A stretch of DNA of 64,000 nucleotides from Gardnerella leopoldii (GCF_003293675.1 NZ_CP029984.1:868043-932042); one strand, 5' to 3'; counted from the first letter of the stretch, positions 20,401 through 29,630 are shown. Translations and numbers: made by a program. Notes: generated by a model not told the origin, from the letters alone.

Positions 20401-21265
20401 ACGAACGCAGCATTATACCAAAGTCGCCATTGTCATGCCACTTCTTTATCTCGCATAAACTATATTTCTTCGTAAAATCACGCGCTGTAGGATCAGTATC
20501 CTGATTATACCCACAGCCAAAATGACCATTACCAACAGTATCTTCCCACTGATCATTAAAATCGCTATTACCATACGTATAATGCCAACGAGAAATCGTC
20601 CGAGAAATTTTCCCCCAATACTTATCCCAAGTTTTCATTGTTTCTGGGATGCCTCTATCATTCTGAGTTGACCAGACATTCCACTTCTTCTCGTAAACAT
20701 TTCGCCTATCTCTTTGCACTCTAATAGTGTCCGCAATAAGCTGTTTCGGAAGATCTACATAAAAAGTAGGTCGCGCTGGAATACGCTGTCTAGGCTGAGG
20801 ATTTAACTTCTCCTTAAAAGCATAGTTAAAATATATTTCATACTTCACATGAGTACCATTAGAGTCTTTGGTAATACTTGGCTCAATATCCATATTTTCA
20901 ACAGCATTACCAATACCATTACCATTAGCAGTAAAATATCCATGGCCAGCATATGACCACATAACCTGCGCAGCGCTTGCAGGCTTAGCTGGCACAACGA
21001 GAACAGCAAGAATAGTCGCCACGGCAACAATCAACGCAAGAGCCGCGCGACGAATGTAATACAATTTAGAAGCGCTAGCAATAGAGCACCCTTTAGTGCA
21101 CCTTTTAGATTTTTGTAAAGTTACAGAACCGTTAACATCATCAAGCGCATGATGACAATTCATAAAACTACAAGTTATACGTATAAGGTTAGAGAAACAG
21201 CCGTGAAGCCGTGACATTCTAACGCCTCGATTTCTTAAAAATCTAAAAGCTGCTCGAATACTCAT
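17429..21265 (-). CDS. Large LPXTG surface adhesin, probable pilus tip protein
   Basis: This is a 1278-aa wall-anchored protein. A secretion helix is at residues about 70-97 (ALIVAVATILAVLVV...PASA), after an unusually long 65-residue N-terminal stretch. Around residue 340, DHDGDGIPDNVEWDNSTDP matches a thrombospondin type-3-like calcium site. Rib-type repeats are marked by HYPDGSSSTD and HYPDGSKSTD with AHVKVTP / AQVTVDP. Two paralogous Cys-containing domains share CKNNSNCN / CRNNKNCN and ...KTGDYQCVAWA / ...KSGKYECRVFA. LPKTG is around 1232, then a membrane helix and basic tail. It is first in the operon, as expected of a tip subunit; its ligand is unknown. Confidence 0.88.
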   Translation of the reverse strand: MSIRAAFRFLRNRGVRMSRLHGCFSNLIRITCSFMNCHHALDDVNGSVTLQKSKRCTKGCSIASASKLYYIRRAALALIVAVATILAVLVVPAKPASAAQVMWSYAGHGYFTANGNGIGNAVENMDIEPSITKDSNGTHVKYEIYFNYAFKEKLNPQPRQRIPARPTFYVDLPKQLIADTIRVQRDRRNVYEKKWNVWSTQNDRGIPETMKTWDKYWGKISRTISRWHYTYGNSDFNDQWEDTVGNGHFGCGYNQDTDPTARDFTKKYSLCEIKKWHDNGDFGIMLRSFESANSTTCYRWIITADVPDGTDIRYMPIIAGYQATNAESHERDYATYGPYDHDGDGIPDNVEWDNSTDPNKPGGLHFEESEDSQPRESSSVRAYTDDGHWQESYDDYHNNKGSFVPDYGSDGKRGKLYNHIPKNLTYSIDGNAYFDNNKGSNAQVTFDDPNSPKPEPLQQGHAWIDKSTGKVYFNPADSHKNHTVYIPIKVTYPNPSNYNCNHPQPFSETVVAKFKVWPMSHFYKPVYPDYDKKQVQAGKSIMSVPKNEGITKGDFPKGTRFELGKSNKYSKPVLSWSKMTNANIGEVTFTPSKPQDPNNYDTPVIAHYPDGSSSTDNGQVYAHVKVTPLTVGNNDLGLSIAEGAGMHDFGSNYSDRITYGSYHTDHYTNLDKDKQIDGSKLLIPDAWSSNNKSPITFRAICHEENKDNYTLLKWDEAKNKSVGEVNGLKFTAFRQWKIATEDEENKCRNNKNCNLNDFKYSYLTKDEYNTNTMARSRAIITGTPRKSGKYECRVFAFNNAVSLKNFDDIIVNDTGGSVVYKKMLFANYGIKGETKDSKGKDWNDQTLKFSVKASYAHRNNPSYVPLKVKAGEYHASLTNGYKNVTDVPTSKKGANNATHQDDIEEGALPDGTWFEFDGNQYKKDNPGWYKKDKDHPYGMSFYDNGQDNKPSDGGKTGKNHGTGDGSHYGVMSFKPLKWQKPGVYKIPVIVHYPDGSKSTDKDAGNGDGISKPNPVYAQVTVDPMEGDDIKLRVLRSDSPDAPDISDADGQFGSGSGLTIMSGMSLMHRPFIDAWSTKDVWNSGNKTEKKIGLEVLCENDDRDFVSKLAGMKASNPITWSHIDTYSEREKCKNNSNCNAQHKLYSYNAKDNLNNPFDAAQRTTATLDGIPEKTGDYQCVAWALKPEAKKSFDGMSNHHGAKYDLLNEVYGDQYIRGKDYEFKTFMIHVVKPFALPKTGGCGWNASLCVVSAMLSSLIAAVFVMDQTKRGHELLGRWRLV

Positions 21266-21268
21266 GCC

Positions 21269-21289
21269 TGTTGATTTTATGAATCAACA
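21269..21289 (-). promoter_or_regulatory. 8-bp hairpin over the ribosome-binding region of the tip adhesin
   Basis: TGTTGATT (21269-21276) and AATCAACA (21282-21289) pair perfectly with a five-base loop. On the mRNA the stem's 3' arm runs into AACAGG, three bases before the ATG. It could partly hide the ribosome-binding site, adding control to the roughly 200-base leader. Confidence 0.45.
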
Positions 21290-21473
21290 AGCATTGCCCG
21301 GGGTGCAGAACACTGCATTATCAGCAGCAAATGACGCGAAATATCACAAACCACCAAAGCAAACGTCGATACGAACGCAAGCAAGCACAATCATGCCCAA
21401 AATCAGCAGGCTAATTCACGCCAAAAACTTAAACGCAAGATAATGTAGTGCACTACTGCTAAGCACATATGTT

Positions 21474-21503
21474 GTTATACCCCCCCCCCATGAAAAATTT
21501 CAA
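21474..21503 (-). promoter_or_regulatory. Pilus operon promoter with poly-G tract in the spacer
   Basis: On the minus strand TTGAAA (21498-21503) matches five of six -35 bases and TATAAC (21474-21479) matches five of six -10 bases. Between them are 18 bases, ten of which are an unbroken G run (21480-21489). Loss of one G gives the ideal 17-base spacer. Slippage at such tracts switches promoters in other bacteria. The transcript would have a leader of about 200 bases before the adhesin. The rest of 21290-21628 holds no gene. Confidence 0.75.
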
Positions 21504-21589
21504 GTAAAATTTGCAAATTTCCTAATATTCGTAAAAATTCCTAAATTCGGGGTTATATGCGGGTTATAGGCAAAAAATATTGCAATCCA

Positions 21590-21620
21590 AAAACAAAAAA
21601 CGGCAGATATTTACCTGCCG
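21590..21620 (-). terminator. Terminator of tRNA-His
   Basis: CGGCAG / CTGCCG with an eight-base loop is followed on the minus strand by TTTTTTGTTTTT. It begins nine bases beyond the 3' end of tRNA-His and upstream of the pilus promoter. Confidence 0.85.
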
Positions 21621-21628
21621 TTCAAGTG

Positions 21629-21703
21629 GGGTGGCTAACGCGGCTTGAACGCGCGACCTTCTGAACCACAATCAGATGCTCTACCGACTGAGCTATAGCC
21701 ACC
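21629..21703 (-). tRNA. tRNA-His (anticodon GTG)
   Basis: The minus-strand cloverleaf has acceptor GGTGGCT / AGCCACC, discriminator C as expected for His, an anticodon loop TTGTGGT between TCTGA and TCAGA, and a T-loop GTTCAAGCC. The base before the 5' end is T, so the extra G(-1) of tRNA-His is probably added after transcription. No CCA is encoded. Confidence 0.94.
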
Positions 21704-21841
21704 ATGTGCGCGAAACGAATTGAATCACACAACAAAGGGATACTATACACGATTTCCTCGATTTATGCTAGCGCAACACACTTCGGCGCGTCGTAGTAAC
21801 AACATCAATTATTCGACAATGGCAAATGCAACAATGGATGT

Positions 21842-23125
21842 ATGAGTTTTTCTGAGCAAAATCAGCGCATATTTGGCGTAACTGAAAACAGTAACAACAC
21901 AACCGCGCTTCTTCTTGGATCTGGCGAGCTTGGTAAGGAAATTGCGATTGAGCTTATGCGATTAGGCGTGCGAGTATGCGCTGCCGATAGCTACAAAAAC
22001 GCTCCTGCAATGCAAATAGCTCACGAATACCACGTGCTAGATATGTCGAATCCGCAAGAATTGCAAGAACTTATTTCAAATGTGAATCCTGACATTATTA
22101 TTCCAGAAGTTGAAGCTATTGCTACTGAAGTTTTGAAAGATGCTGCTAAAAAGAATATTCAAGTCGTTCCTAGCTCAGATATTGCCGCGATTGCAATGGA
22201 TCGCGAACGCTTGCGTAGAATTGCGCACGAAGATTTAGGACTGCCTACTACACCGTATTGTTTCGCTTCATCTTATGAAGAGTTAGAGGATGGAGCTAAA
22301 AAAGTTGGATATCCTTGTGTAGTTAAGCCTGTTATGAGCTCTTCTGGTCACGGTCAGTCAATAGTTCGTAGTTCTGAAAATTTGCTTGCGGCTTGGAATG
22401 AAGCTCAGCATGGCAGGCGTGCAGCAGCTGGTCATGAGAATGAGTGTTCACGCGTTATTGTTGAAGCTTTAGCTCCGCTTGATTATGAGCTTACAGTACT
22501 TACAATAAGCTCTTGCGCAGGAATTACTACTTGTGAGCCGATCGCTCAGCGTCAGCAAGATGGAGATTATAGAGAATCTTGGCAGCCTGCAAATATTCCT
22601 GAATCGATCCGCACTAATGCGAAAGATATTGCAAAGCGCGCTGTAGAAGGTTTGACTGATATTGCGCAAGAAGCTGGCGAAACAGGTTGGGGCATTTATG
22701 GAGTCGAATTATTCGTGCTTACTGATGGCTCTTTGCTTTTTAATGAATTGTCACCTCGCCCACACGATACTGGCATGGTAACTATGATTTCGCAGCATTA
22801 TAGTGAATTTGCATTGCATGCATTGGCTATTTTGGGAGTTCCAGTTACAGCTAACTATACTGAGCTTTCTTTGAAAAATAATGAAGTTGCAGCAAGTCAC
22901 GCCATTGTTATTAAGGCGGAAGGATCTGTTGGTTTTACGAATATTGCTCAAGCTTTGCAATCTGGCGAAAATTATCGATGCAACTTGCGTATTTTTGCTA
23001 AGCCTTCTGTACATGGTCACAGACGCATGGCAGTTTCTTTAGCTACTGGATTAACGCAAGAAGAAGCTAGAGAAAATGCGACACGCGTCGCCATTTCGCT
23101 AAAAACTACACAAACAAATGCTTAG
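21842..23125 (+). CDS. purT: Formate-dependent phosphoribosylglycinamide formyltransferase
   Basis: It formylates GAR with formate and ATP, the folate-independent alternative to PurN. The ATP-grasp protein has the N-terminal LLLGSGELGKEIAIELMRLG, a central VVKPVMSSSGHGQS, and NELSPRPHDTGMVTMISQ near residue 310, then the C-terminal domain. At 427 aa it is slightly longer than usual. It is first in the purine cluster but separated from purC by 175 bases. The ribosome-binding site is weak (GGATG). Confidence 0.94.
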   Translation: MSFSEQNQRIFGVTENSNNTTALLLGSGELGKEIAIELMRLGVRVCAADSYKNAPAMQIAHEYHVLDMSNPQELQELISNVNPDIIIPEVEAIATEVLKDAAKKNIQVVPSSDIAAIAMDRERLRRIAHEDLGLPTTPYCFASSYEELEDGAKKVGYPCVVKPVMSSSGHGQSIVRSSENLLAAWNEAQHGRRAAAGHENECSRVIVEALAPLDYELTVLTISSCAGITTCEPIAQRQQDGDYRESWQPANIPESIRTNAKDIAKRAVEGLTDIAQEAGETGWGIYGVELFVLTDGSLLFNELSPRPHDTGMVTMISQHYSEFALHALAILGVPVTANYTELSLKNNEVAASHAIVIKAEGSVGFTNIAQALQSGENYRCNLRIFAKPSVHGHRRMAVSLATGLTQEEARENATRVAISLKTTQTNA

Positions 23126-23191
23126 ATACATTGAAAATTAAGGCATAGGAGTTAAAAAAGATAATAATTTACAGTATGCACGAAGGGAAAT

Positions 23192-23249
23192 TTTGTAGGT
23201 AACAATTGTTACGCTAATCGTGCTGGCAAAGGTCAGGTAAACCTACAAA
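23192..23249 (+). promoter_or_regulatory. Structured leader upstream of purC
   Basis: TTTGTAGGT (23192-23200) and ACCTACAAA (23241-23249) form a 9-bp perfect stem enclosing 40 bases. It ends about 50 bases before the purC start, in the 175-base gap after purT. I could not match it to a known purine or ZTP riboswitch consensus by eye. A leader RNA or an operator pair is possible. Confidence 0.4.
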
Positions 23250-23300
23250 TATTGTTGGTTTGCGCCTACAACTGTGAATGCACATAAGAGAGGGCATATC

Positions 23301-24083
23301 ATGGAAAAACTTGAGAAGTTGTACGAAGGCAAAGCCAAAAAACTGTATGCTACCGATGACACCAATGTGCTATGGGTTGAATACATGAACCAGGCAACAG
23401 CTGGTAACGGTCTGAAGAAAGCTCAGATTGCAGGTAAAGGCAGTTTAAATAACCGGATTACTTCGTTACTATTCCATTTACTTGAGGCGCGCGGCGTAAA
23501 AAGCCACTTCCTCGGACGAATTTCCGATACTGAACAACTTGTAAAGCGTATGCGCATGTTCCCACTGGAAATTATTATGCGAAATACTGCTGCAGGTTCT
23601 TTTGCAAAACGTTATAACATTAAAGAAGGAACACCTTTAAAGAAGCCATTGTTGGAGTTCTGCGTAAAGTCCGACGAGCTTGGTGATCCATTTATTAATC
23701 CTGAAGGCGTTGTGGCTCTTGGATTAGCAACAGATGAAGAAATAGCAGAAGTCACTCGTCAAGCTCATGCTGTTAACAATGCTTTGTTGGATATTTTCTC
23801 AAAGATTGATGTTCAGCTTGTCGACTTCAAGATTGAAGAGGGCGTGGACGCCGAAGGAAATATTCTTCTCGCTGATGAAATAACTCCTGATACTTGCAGA
23901 CTTTGGGATAAGCGCAATGCTGGTACGAACGGAGTAAGTCATTTGGACAAGGACTTGTTCAGGCGCGATTTAGGCGACATCATTCCTGCTTATGAAGAAA
24001 TTCACGATAGGCTTGCATCTTTAGCTCAAAGCGAAGGTTTGGATGTTTCTGTGCGCAAACCTGACGATTGCGTAGAACGATAA
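23301..24083 (+). CDS. purC: Phosphoribosylaminoimidazole-succinocarboxamide synthase (SAICAR synthetase)
   Basis: It joins aspartate to CAIR using ATP. The family start [16 protein letters not shown], the central [19 protein letters not shown] and [15 protein letters not shown] are all present in 260 aa. The ATG at 23301 is chosen because GAGAGGG is seven bases upstream and the family begins here; the reading frame is open for nine more codons. A strong hairpin separates it from purL, so expression of the two may differ. Confidence 0.96.
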   Translation: MEKLEKLYEGKAKKLYATDDTNVLWVEYMNQATAGNGLKKAQIAGKGSLNNRITSLLFHLLEARGVKSHFLGRISDTEQLVKRMRMFPLEIIMRNTAAGSFAKRYNIKEGTPLKKPLLEFCVKSDELGDPFINPEGVVALGLATDEEIAEVTRQAHAVNNALLDIFSKIDVQLVDFKIEEGVDAEGNILLADEITPDTCRLWDKRNAGTNGVSHLDKDLFRRDLGDIIPAYEEIHDRLASLAQSEGLDVSVRKPDDCVER

Positions 24084-24091
24084 TGATTGTT

Positions 24092-24121
24092 GTGGCTCGT
24101 ACCTTTAAGGGTGCGAGCCAC
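24092..24121 (+). terminator. 12-bp hairpin between purC and purL (possible attenuator)
   Basis: GTGGCTCGTACC pairs with GGTGCGAGCCAC (one G-U pair) around a short loop, eight bases after the purC stop. Only scattered T follow, so termination may be partial. It could also protect the upstream mRNA end. Confidence 0.55.
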
Positions 24122-24225
24122 ATGCATTCTTAATGTGATTTTGAATAATTTAATATTTATAATTTAAAACCAATACAACAATAAACACTGCATTCATACC
24201 GCACATTCAACAAGGTAGGTTTCTC

Positions 24226-27200
24226 GTGGTATTTCGCGTATATGTGGAAAAACGCACTGGTTTTGACGTTCAAGCGCAACAGCTTTTACATGAGCTTAGG
24301 GAGATTCTTGGCATAAGCGCGATTACTTCCGCAAGAATTATTAACCGTTATGACGTTGAAGGTATCAGCAAAGATTTATTCGACAATGCTGTGCAAACAG
24401 TATTGAGCGAACCTCCAGTTGATAATACTTACGATTACTTGCCTATTGAAACCGACGAGCACGTATTTGCTGTAGAATTTTTGCCTGGTCAATTCGATCA
24501 GCGTGCGCAATCTGCTAGCGAATGCATTCAACTTATTAGTCAAGGTGAACGCCCAACAGTGCGCACTGCTAGAGTAATCGCTTTAAAAGGTAATCTTGAC
24601 GAAAAAGCACTAAACGATATTAAACACTACGTTATTAATCCTGTTGAAGCGCGAGAAGCTTCACTTGATGAGGTAAAAAGTTTACAGCGAGAAGCAGTTG
24701 TACCATCTGATGTAGAAGTAATTAGCTCATTTAACGATTTAGACGAAGCTGGATTACAAGACTTTATTAATACTCGCGGTTTGGCAATGGATTTGGCTGA
24801 CGCAAAGTTCTGCCAGAAGTATTTCTGTGAAGAACATAGAAATCCTACTATTACAGAAATTCGCGTTATTGATACGTACTGGTCCGACCACTGCCGTCAC
24901 ACGACTTTTGGCACCGAGCTTACAGATATTTCTATTGACGATAACACTGTTCAAGAAGCATTTAGCCGTTATCTTGATTTGCGAAAAGAACTAAATCGCG
25001 AAAATAAGCCTGTTTGCCTTATGGATATGGCAACTATTGGCGCAAAATACTTAAAGCATACTGGCGAGCTTAAAAATTTGGACGAGTCAGAAGAAATCAA
25101 CGCTTGCACAGTAAAAGTTAAAGTGGACGTAAACGGTCACGACGAAGATTGGCTGTTCCTGTTTAAAAACGAAACACATAATCATCCTACAGAGATTGAG
25201 CCTTTCGGTGGAGCTGCAACTTGCATTGGTGGCTGCATCCGTGATCCTCTTTCTGGACGCTCCTATGTGTATCAAGCAATGCGAGTAACTGGTGCTGCAG
25301 ATCCACGCACGCCTATTAGCGAGACTTTAAACGGTAAGCTTCCGCAGCGAAAAATCGTAACTTCTGCCGCCGCAGGATACTCTTCTTACGGAAATCAAAT
25401 TGGTTTAGCTACTGGCGAAGTGCATGAACTTTATCATCCGGGTTATGTTGCAAAACGTATGGAGGTTGGTGCGGTTGTTGCCGCTACCCCAGCCGACCAT
25501 GTGCGCAGAGAAACTCCAGCTCCTGGCGATGTGATTATTCTTCTTGGCGGACGCACTGGCAGAGATGGCATTGGTGGTGCTACCGGCGCTTCTAAAGCTC
25601 AAGATGTTGAAAGTATTGAAGAGTGCGGAGCTGAAGTTCAAAAAGGTAATGCTCCTATTGAGCGAAAACTCCAACGACTTTTCCGACGCAAGGATGCTTG
25701 CCAACTTATTAAGCGTTGCAACGATTTTGGCGCTGGCGGCGTTTCTGTCGCAACTGGCGAAATTGCCGACGGCTTAACTATTAATCTCGACAAAGTTTCT
25801 AAAAAGTATGAAGGTCTCGATGGCACTGAGCTTGCTATTTCTGAATCTCAAGAGCGCATGGCTGTCGACGTTGCGTCAAGTGATGCTGAAGAATTTTTGA
25901 AGTATGCTCGTGAAGAAAATCTTGAAGCAGAAATAATAGCGACTGTTACTGAAGAAGCGCGAATGCGAATGACTTGGCGTGGAAAAACCATTGTTGACTT
26001 AAGCAGAGCATTCTTAGCTTCTAATGGCGCTCCAAAACAGCAGATACTGCATATTGAAAGTGGAGAATCTTACGAAACTCCATGGCAGAATCAGTCAAAT
26101 TTGCCGTTAGAAAAGCGCATGCATAACTTAGTTTCGGATATTAATATTGCTTCAAATAAAGGCTTATCTGAACGATTTGATTCTACTATTGGCGCTGCTA
26201 CTGTGCTTATGCCTTTTGGCGGTCGCCGTCAGCTTACTCCTGCTCAAGCTATGGTTGCTAAATTCCCAGTATTTGGCGAAACAAACACAGCTTCCGCAAT
26301 GGCTTGGGGCTTTAATCCGTATTTAATGGAAAAAAACCAATTCACTGGTGCCTATGTTGCTGTTGTTGAATCATTGGCAAAGCTAGCAGCTAGCGGTTTC
26401 ACGCGCGAACGTGCTTACTTGAGTTTGCAAGAATATTTTGGCAAGCCTCACGATATTCCAGAGCGTTGGGGAAAGCCAGCTGCAGCAGTTCTTGGTGCTT
26501 TAAGTGCACAGCTTGATTTTGGAGTTGGTGCTATTGGCGGCAAAGATTCTATGAGCGGCAGTTTTGAGAATCTGGATGTGCCACCAACTTTGATTTCGTT
26601 TGCTGTTTCTACCGGAGACGCACGTTTAACTGTTTCACCTGAATTTAAGGGTGTAAATCATAAAGTTATACGTATTGCTCTAAAGTATAAATCCGACGGA
26701 ATCACTCCAGAAAAAGAAAGCTTCCTGAAAGCACTAGAAATTGTAGAAAATATTACGAAAAACAAGCAAGCTCTTGCTATATCTACTCCTGGCTACGGTG
26801 CTAGCGCAGAAAGCTTATTCAAAATGACGCTTGGAAATCATATTGGTCTTAAATTATTCAACAATTTAAGCGACGATGATTTATTTAAGCCAGCATATGG
26901 AAGCTTCTACGTTGAACTCAAGGAAGACGCTGAAGTTCCATCTTTAGCTAATACAAGCTTGGTTGACGTTGAGATTGTTGGCGAAACAACTGAAAATTAC
27001 GCAATTACTTCATCAAATAGCGAAGAAATTGATTTAAGTGATTTGCAAAAGGTTTGGGAAAGCGAACTTTCCTCAATCTTCCCGTACAAAAAGCCTGGCG
27101 AGATTGTAGAAACTATTAATAACAAAACTAATGTTTCTACTACAAATCACATGCACATAGGAAAACTAAAGCCGCTTTCGCATCCTCGCGTTATTATCCC

Positions 27201-27981
27201 AGTTTTCCCTGGAAATAATTGCGAATACGATACTCAAGCTGCTTTTGAAAAAACTGGAGCAGACGCTCATACGCTTATTATTAATAATTTAAGCGCAAAA
27301 GATATTGCACAATCAGCTGAGAAATTGGTTGAAGAGATTAAAAAGAGTCAAATTGTAATGATTCCGGGAGGCTTCTCCGGAGGCGATGAGCCGGACGGTT
27401 CTGCGAAATTCATTACAGCATTCTTTAGGAATCCAGCAGTAACAGACGCAGTTCGTGACTTGCTTAATAATCGTGACGGTTTAATGCTTGGAATTTGCAA
27501 TGGCTTCCAAGCGCTTATTAAGCTGGGCTTGGTTCCTTTTGGAGATATTGTTCCTATGGATTCTAACTGCCCAACTCTTACCTACAACACTATTGGCAGA
27601 CACCAAAGTAGGATTGTTCGCACTAGAGTTGCTTCAAATCTTTCACCATGGTTAGCAAATACGCAAGTTGGAGACATGCATACTGTTGCAATTTCTCATG
27701 GAGAAGGTCGCTTTATTGCTACTAACGAAGTTATGGAAAAGCTTATTAAAAACGGTCAAATAGCTACACAATATGTTGACAGCAATGGCGTACCAAGTAT
27801 GAGCTTAAACGTAAATCCTAATGGCTCAATGATGTCAGTAGAAGGTATTACAAGCCCAGACGGTAGAGTTTTTGGAAAAATGGGACATTGCGAGCGCGCA
27901 GGTCGTGACTTGTATGTCAATATTCCTGATTTCCATGAGCAACCATTGTTTGAAGCTGGCGTTGAATATTTCACTGCATGA
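24226..27981 (+). CDS. purL: Phosphoribosylformylglycinamidine synthase (single-chain FGAM synthase)
   Basis: It converts FGAR to FGAM with glutamine and ATP. The 1251-aa protein is the long form in which PurS-, PurL- and PurQ-like parts are fused. The ATP-binding half contains DTYWSDHCRHTTF, FKNETHNHPTEIEPFGGAAT and NDFGAGGVSVATGEI. The glutamine amidotransferase domain (about 980-1251) has the catalytic Cys in GLMLGICNGFQAL and a His in HGEGRF, preceded by IPGGFSGGDEPDGS. The start is GTG at 24226 with AAGGTAGG upstream. Separate purS and purQ are therefore not needed. Confidence 0.97.
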   Translation: MVFRVYVEKRTGFDVQAQQLLHELREILGISAITSARIINRYDVEGISKDLFDNAVQTVLSEPPVDNTYDYLPIETDEHVFAVEFLPGQFDQRAQSASECIQLISQGERPTVRTARVIALKGNLDEKALNDIKHYVINPVEAREASLDEVKSLQREAVVPSDVEVISSFNDLDEAGLQDFINTRGLAMDLADAKFCQKYFCEEHRNPTITEIRVIDTYWSDHCRHTTFGTELTDISIDDNTVQEAFSRYLDLRKELNRENKPVCLMDMATIGAKYLKHTGELKNLDESEEINACTVKVKVDVNGHDEDWLFLFKNETHNHPTEIEPFGGAATCIGGCIRDPLSGRSYVYQAMRVTGAADPRTPISETLNGKLPQRKIVTSAAAGYSSYGNQIGLATGEVHELYHPGYVAKRMEVGAVVAATPADHVRRETPAPGDVIILLGGRTGRDGIGGATGASKAQDVESIEECGAEVQKGNAPIERKLQRLFRRKDACQLIKRCNDFGAGGVSVATGEIADGLTINLDKVSKKYEGLDGTELAISESQERMAVDVASSDAEEFLKYAREENLEAEIIATVTEEARMRMTWRGKTIVDLSRAFLASNGAPKQQILHIESGESYETPWQNQSNLPLEKRMHNLVSDINIASNKGLSERFDSTIGAATVLMPFGGRRQLTPAQAMVAKFPVFGETNTASAMAWGFNPYLMEKNQFTGAYVAVVESLAKLAASGFTRERAYLSLQEYFGKPHDIPERWGKPAAAVLGALSAQLDFGVGAIGGKDSMSGSFENLDVPPTLISFAVSTGDARLTVSPEFKGVNHKVIRIALKYKSDGITPEKESFLKALEIVENITKNKQALAISTPGYGASAESLFKMTLGNHIGLKLFNNLSDDDLFKPAYGSFYVELKEDAEVPSLANTSLVDVEIVGETTENYAITSSNSEEIDLSDLQKVWESELSSIFPYKKPGEIVETINNKTNVSTTNHMHIGKLKPLSHPRVIIPVFPGNNCEYDTQAAFEKTGADAHTLIINNLSAKDIAQSAEKLVEEIKKSQIVMIPGGFSGGDEPDGSAKFITAFFRNPAVTDAVRDLLNNRDGLMLGICNGFQALIKLGLVPFGDIVPMDSNCPTLTYNTIGRHQSRIVRTRVASNLSPWLANTQVGDMHTVAISHGEGRFIATNEVMEKLIKNGQIATQYVDSNGVPSMSLNVNPNGSMMSVEGITSPDGRVFGKMGHCERAGRDLYVNIPDFHEQPLFEAGVEYFTA

Positions 27982-28062
27982 GCTTTAGTTTACAGTTGCA
28001 AAACTTGTATCAAAATAACTACAAATTCGACGATTACAATCATCGATTATTAGGGGGTATGA

Positions 28063-29550
28063 ATGTCTGCAGAACTTGAAGATATTCACGAAGAATGCGG
28101 CGTATTTGGTGTGTGGGGTCATCAAGATGCAGCTAGGCTGACATATTTTGGACTTCATGCGCTACAGCATCGAGGACAAGAAGGTGCCGGCATTGTATCT
28201 AACGACAATGGCAAACTGCATGGGTATCGCGGATTGGGATTGCTAACTCAAGTATTTAGCAATGAACAAGTTATGGATCGTCTTACTGGAAACAGGGCTA
28301 TCGGTCACGTGCGATATGCTACTGCAGGTTCTGGAAGCGTTGATAACATTCAGCCTTTCCTATTCCGTTTCCACGATGGAGACGTAGCTCTTGCGCATAA
28401 CGGAAATTTGACAAATTGCACTAGCCTACGTAATTCCTTGGAAGATAAAGGCTCAATATTCCACTCAAATTCTGATACTGAAATATTGATGCATTTGATT
28501 CGCCACTCCAGTAAAGCAACTTTTATGGATCGCCTAAAAGAAGCTTTACAAACTGTTCATGGCGGTTTTGCTTACTTATTGCTTACTCAAGATGCACTAA
28601 TCGGAGCGACTGATCCAAATGGTTTCCGCCCTCTTTCGCTTGGTCGTATGAAGAACGGCGCATACGTGCTCGCTTCTGAAACTTGTGCGCTTGATATTGT
28701 GCGAGCAGAGTTTATTCGCGATATTGAGCCTGGCGAAATCATTGTTATTAATGACGATGGCTACACTATTGAGCAATATACGAAGCATGTACAGCATGCA
28801 GTATGCTCAATGGAATTTATTTATTTCGCTCGCCCAGATTCTAATATTTACGGTATTAATGTTCATTCTGTGCGAAAGCGTATGGGTGCGCGTTTGGCTA
28901 AAGAATCTCCTGTTGAAGCAGATATGGTTATTGGAGTACCTAATTCTTCACTTTCTGCTGCTGCAGGATACGCTGAAACAAGCGGAATTCCAAACGAAAT
29001 GGGATTGATTAAAAACCAGTATGTTGCACGCACTTTTATTCAACCGACGCAAGAATTACGCGAGCAAGGCGTTCGTATGAAACTTTCTGCTGTTCGTGGT
29101 GTGGTTGCAGGAAAACGCGTTATTGTTATTGACGATTCGATTGTTCGCGGAACTACTTCTAAGCGCATTGTGCAATTGCTTCGAGAAGCTGGCGCTAAAG
29201 AAGTGCATATGCGTATTTCTTCCCCTCCGCTTAAATATCCTTGCTTCTACGGTATCGATATTCAAACTACGAAGGAACTTATTGCAGCAAAGCATTCAGT
29301 TGAAGAAATTCGCGAATATATCGATGCTGATTCCTTAGCATTTTTGTCTTTAGATGGATTAGTCGAGTCGATTGGATTAAAAAAGCCTGCTCCTTATGGC
29401 GGTTTGTGCGTTGCTTACTTTAATGGCGACTACCCTACTGCACTAGACGATTACGGCGAAGAATTCTTGGCTTCACTTACTCCTGAAGAACGCGAACATT
29501 TGCAAGAAGTAAGGAAACATAGTAAATATTCGCACGAAAATCTTATATAA
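28063..29550 (+). CDS. purF: Amidophosphoribosyltransferase
   Basis: This is the first committed step of purine synthesis: transfer of glutamine nitrogen to PRPP. The nucleophile Cys is at residue 12 in [11 protein letters not shown], so a short propeptide must be removed. [12 protein letters not shown] and DTEILMHLI complete the N-terminal nucleophile domain. The PRPP-binding loop is [18 protein letters not shown]. At 495 aa the length is normal. AGGGGG lies five bases before the ATG. As the entry enzyme it is the likely feedback point, but no regulatory sequence stands out. Confidence 0.97.
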   Translation: MSAELEDIHEECGVFGVWGHQDAARLTYFGLHALQHRGQEGAGIVSNDNGKLHGYRGLGLLTQVFSNEQVMDRLTGNRAIGHVRYATAGSGSVDNIQPFLFRFHDGDVALAHNGNLTNCTSLRNSLEDKGSIFHSNSDTEILMHLIRHSSKATFMDRLKEALQTVHGGFAYLLLTQDALIGATDPNGFRPLSLGRMKNGAYVLASETCALDIVRAEFIRDIEPGEIIVINDDGYTIEQYTKHVQHAVCSMEFIYFARPDSNIYGINVHSVRKRMGARLAKESPVEADMVIGVPNSSLSAAAGYAETSGIPNEMGLIKNQYVARTFIQPTQELREQGVRMKLSAVRGVVAGKRVIVIDDSIVRGTTSKRIVQLLREAGAKEVHMRISSPPLKYPCFYGIDIQTTKELIAAKHSVEEIREYIDADSLAFLSLDGLVESIGLKKPAPYGGLCVAYFNGDYPTALDDYGEEFLASLTPEEREHLQEVRKHSKYSHENLI

Positions 29551-29630
29551 CTTAATAATTTAATTGTTTATTGCAATTTATAAATAAAACTTAAGAAAAT
29601 ACTTATAACAGTGTTACGAAAGGAACCGAT

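Noticed and set aside
18293..20458. Several long open frames opposite the tip adhesin (up to 144 codons)
   Set aside because: They are antisense to a clear 1278-aa surface protein and consist of Ile/Arg/Ser-rich shadow sequence without start signals.
21480..21489. The ten-base run as a sequencing or assembly error
   Set aside because: Length may be off by one, but the run is flanked by well-placed -35 and -10 boxes, and a second run occurs before another surface gene. The structure is too apt to dismiss.
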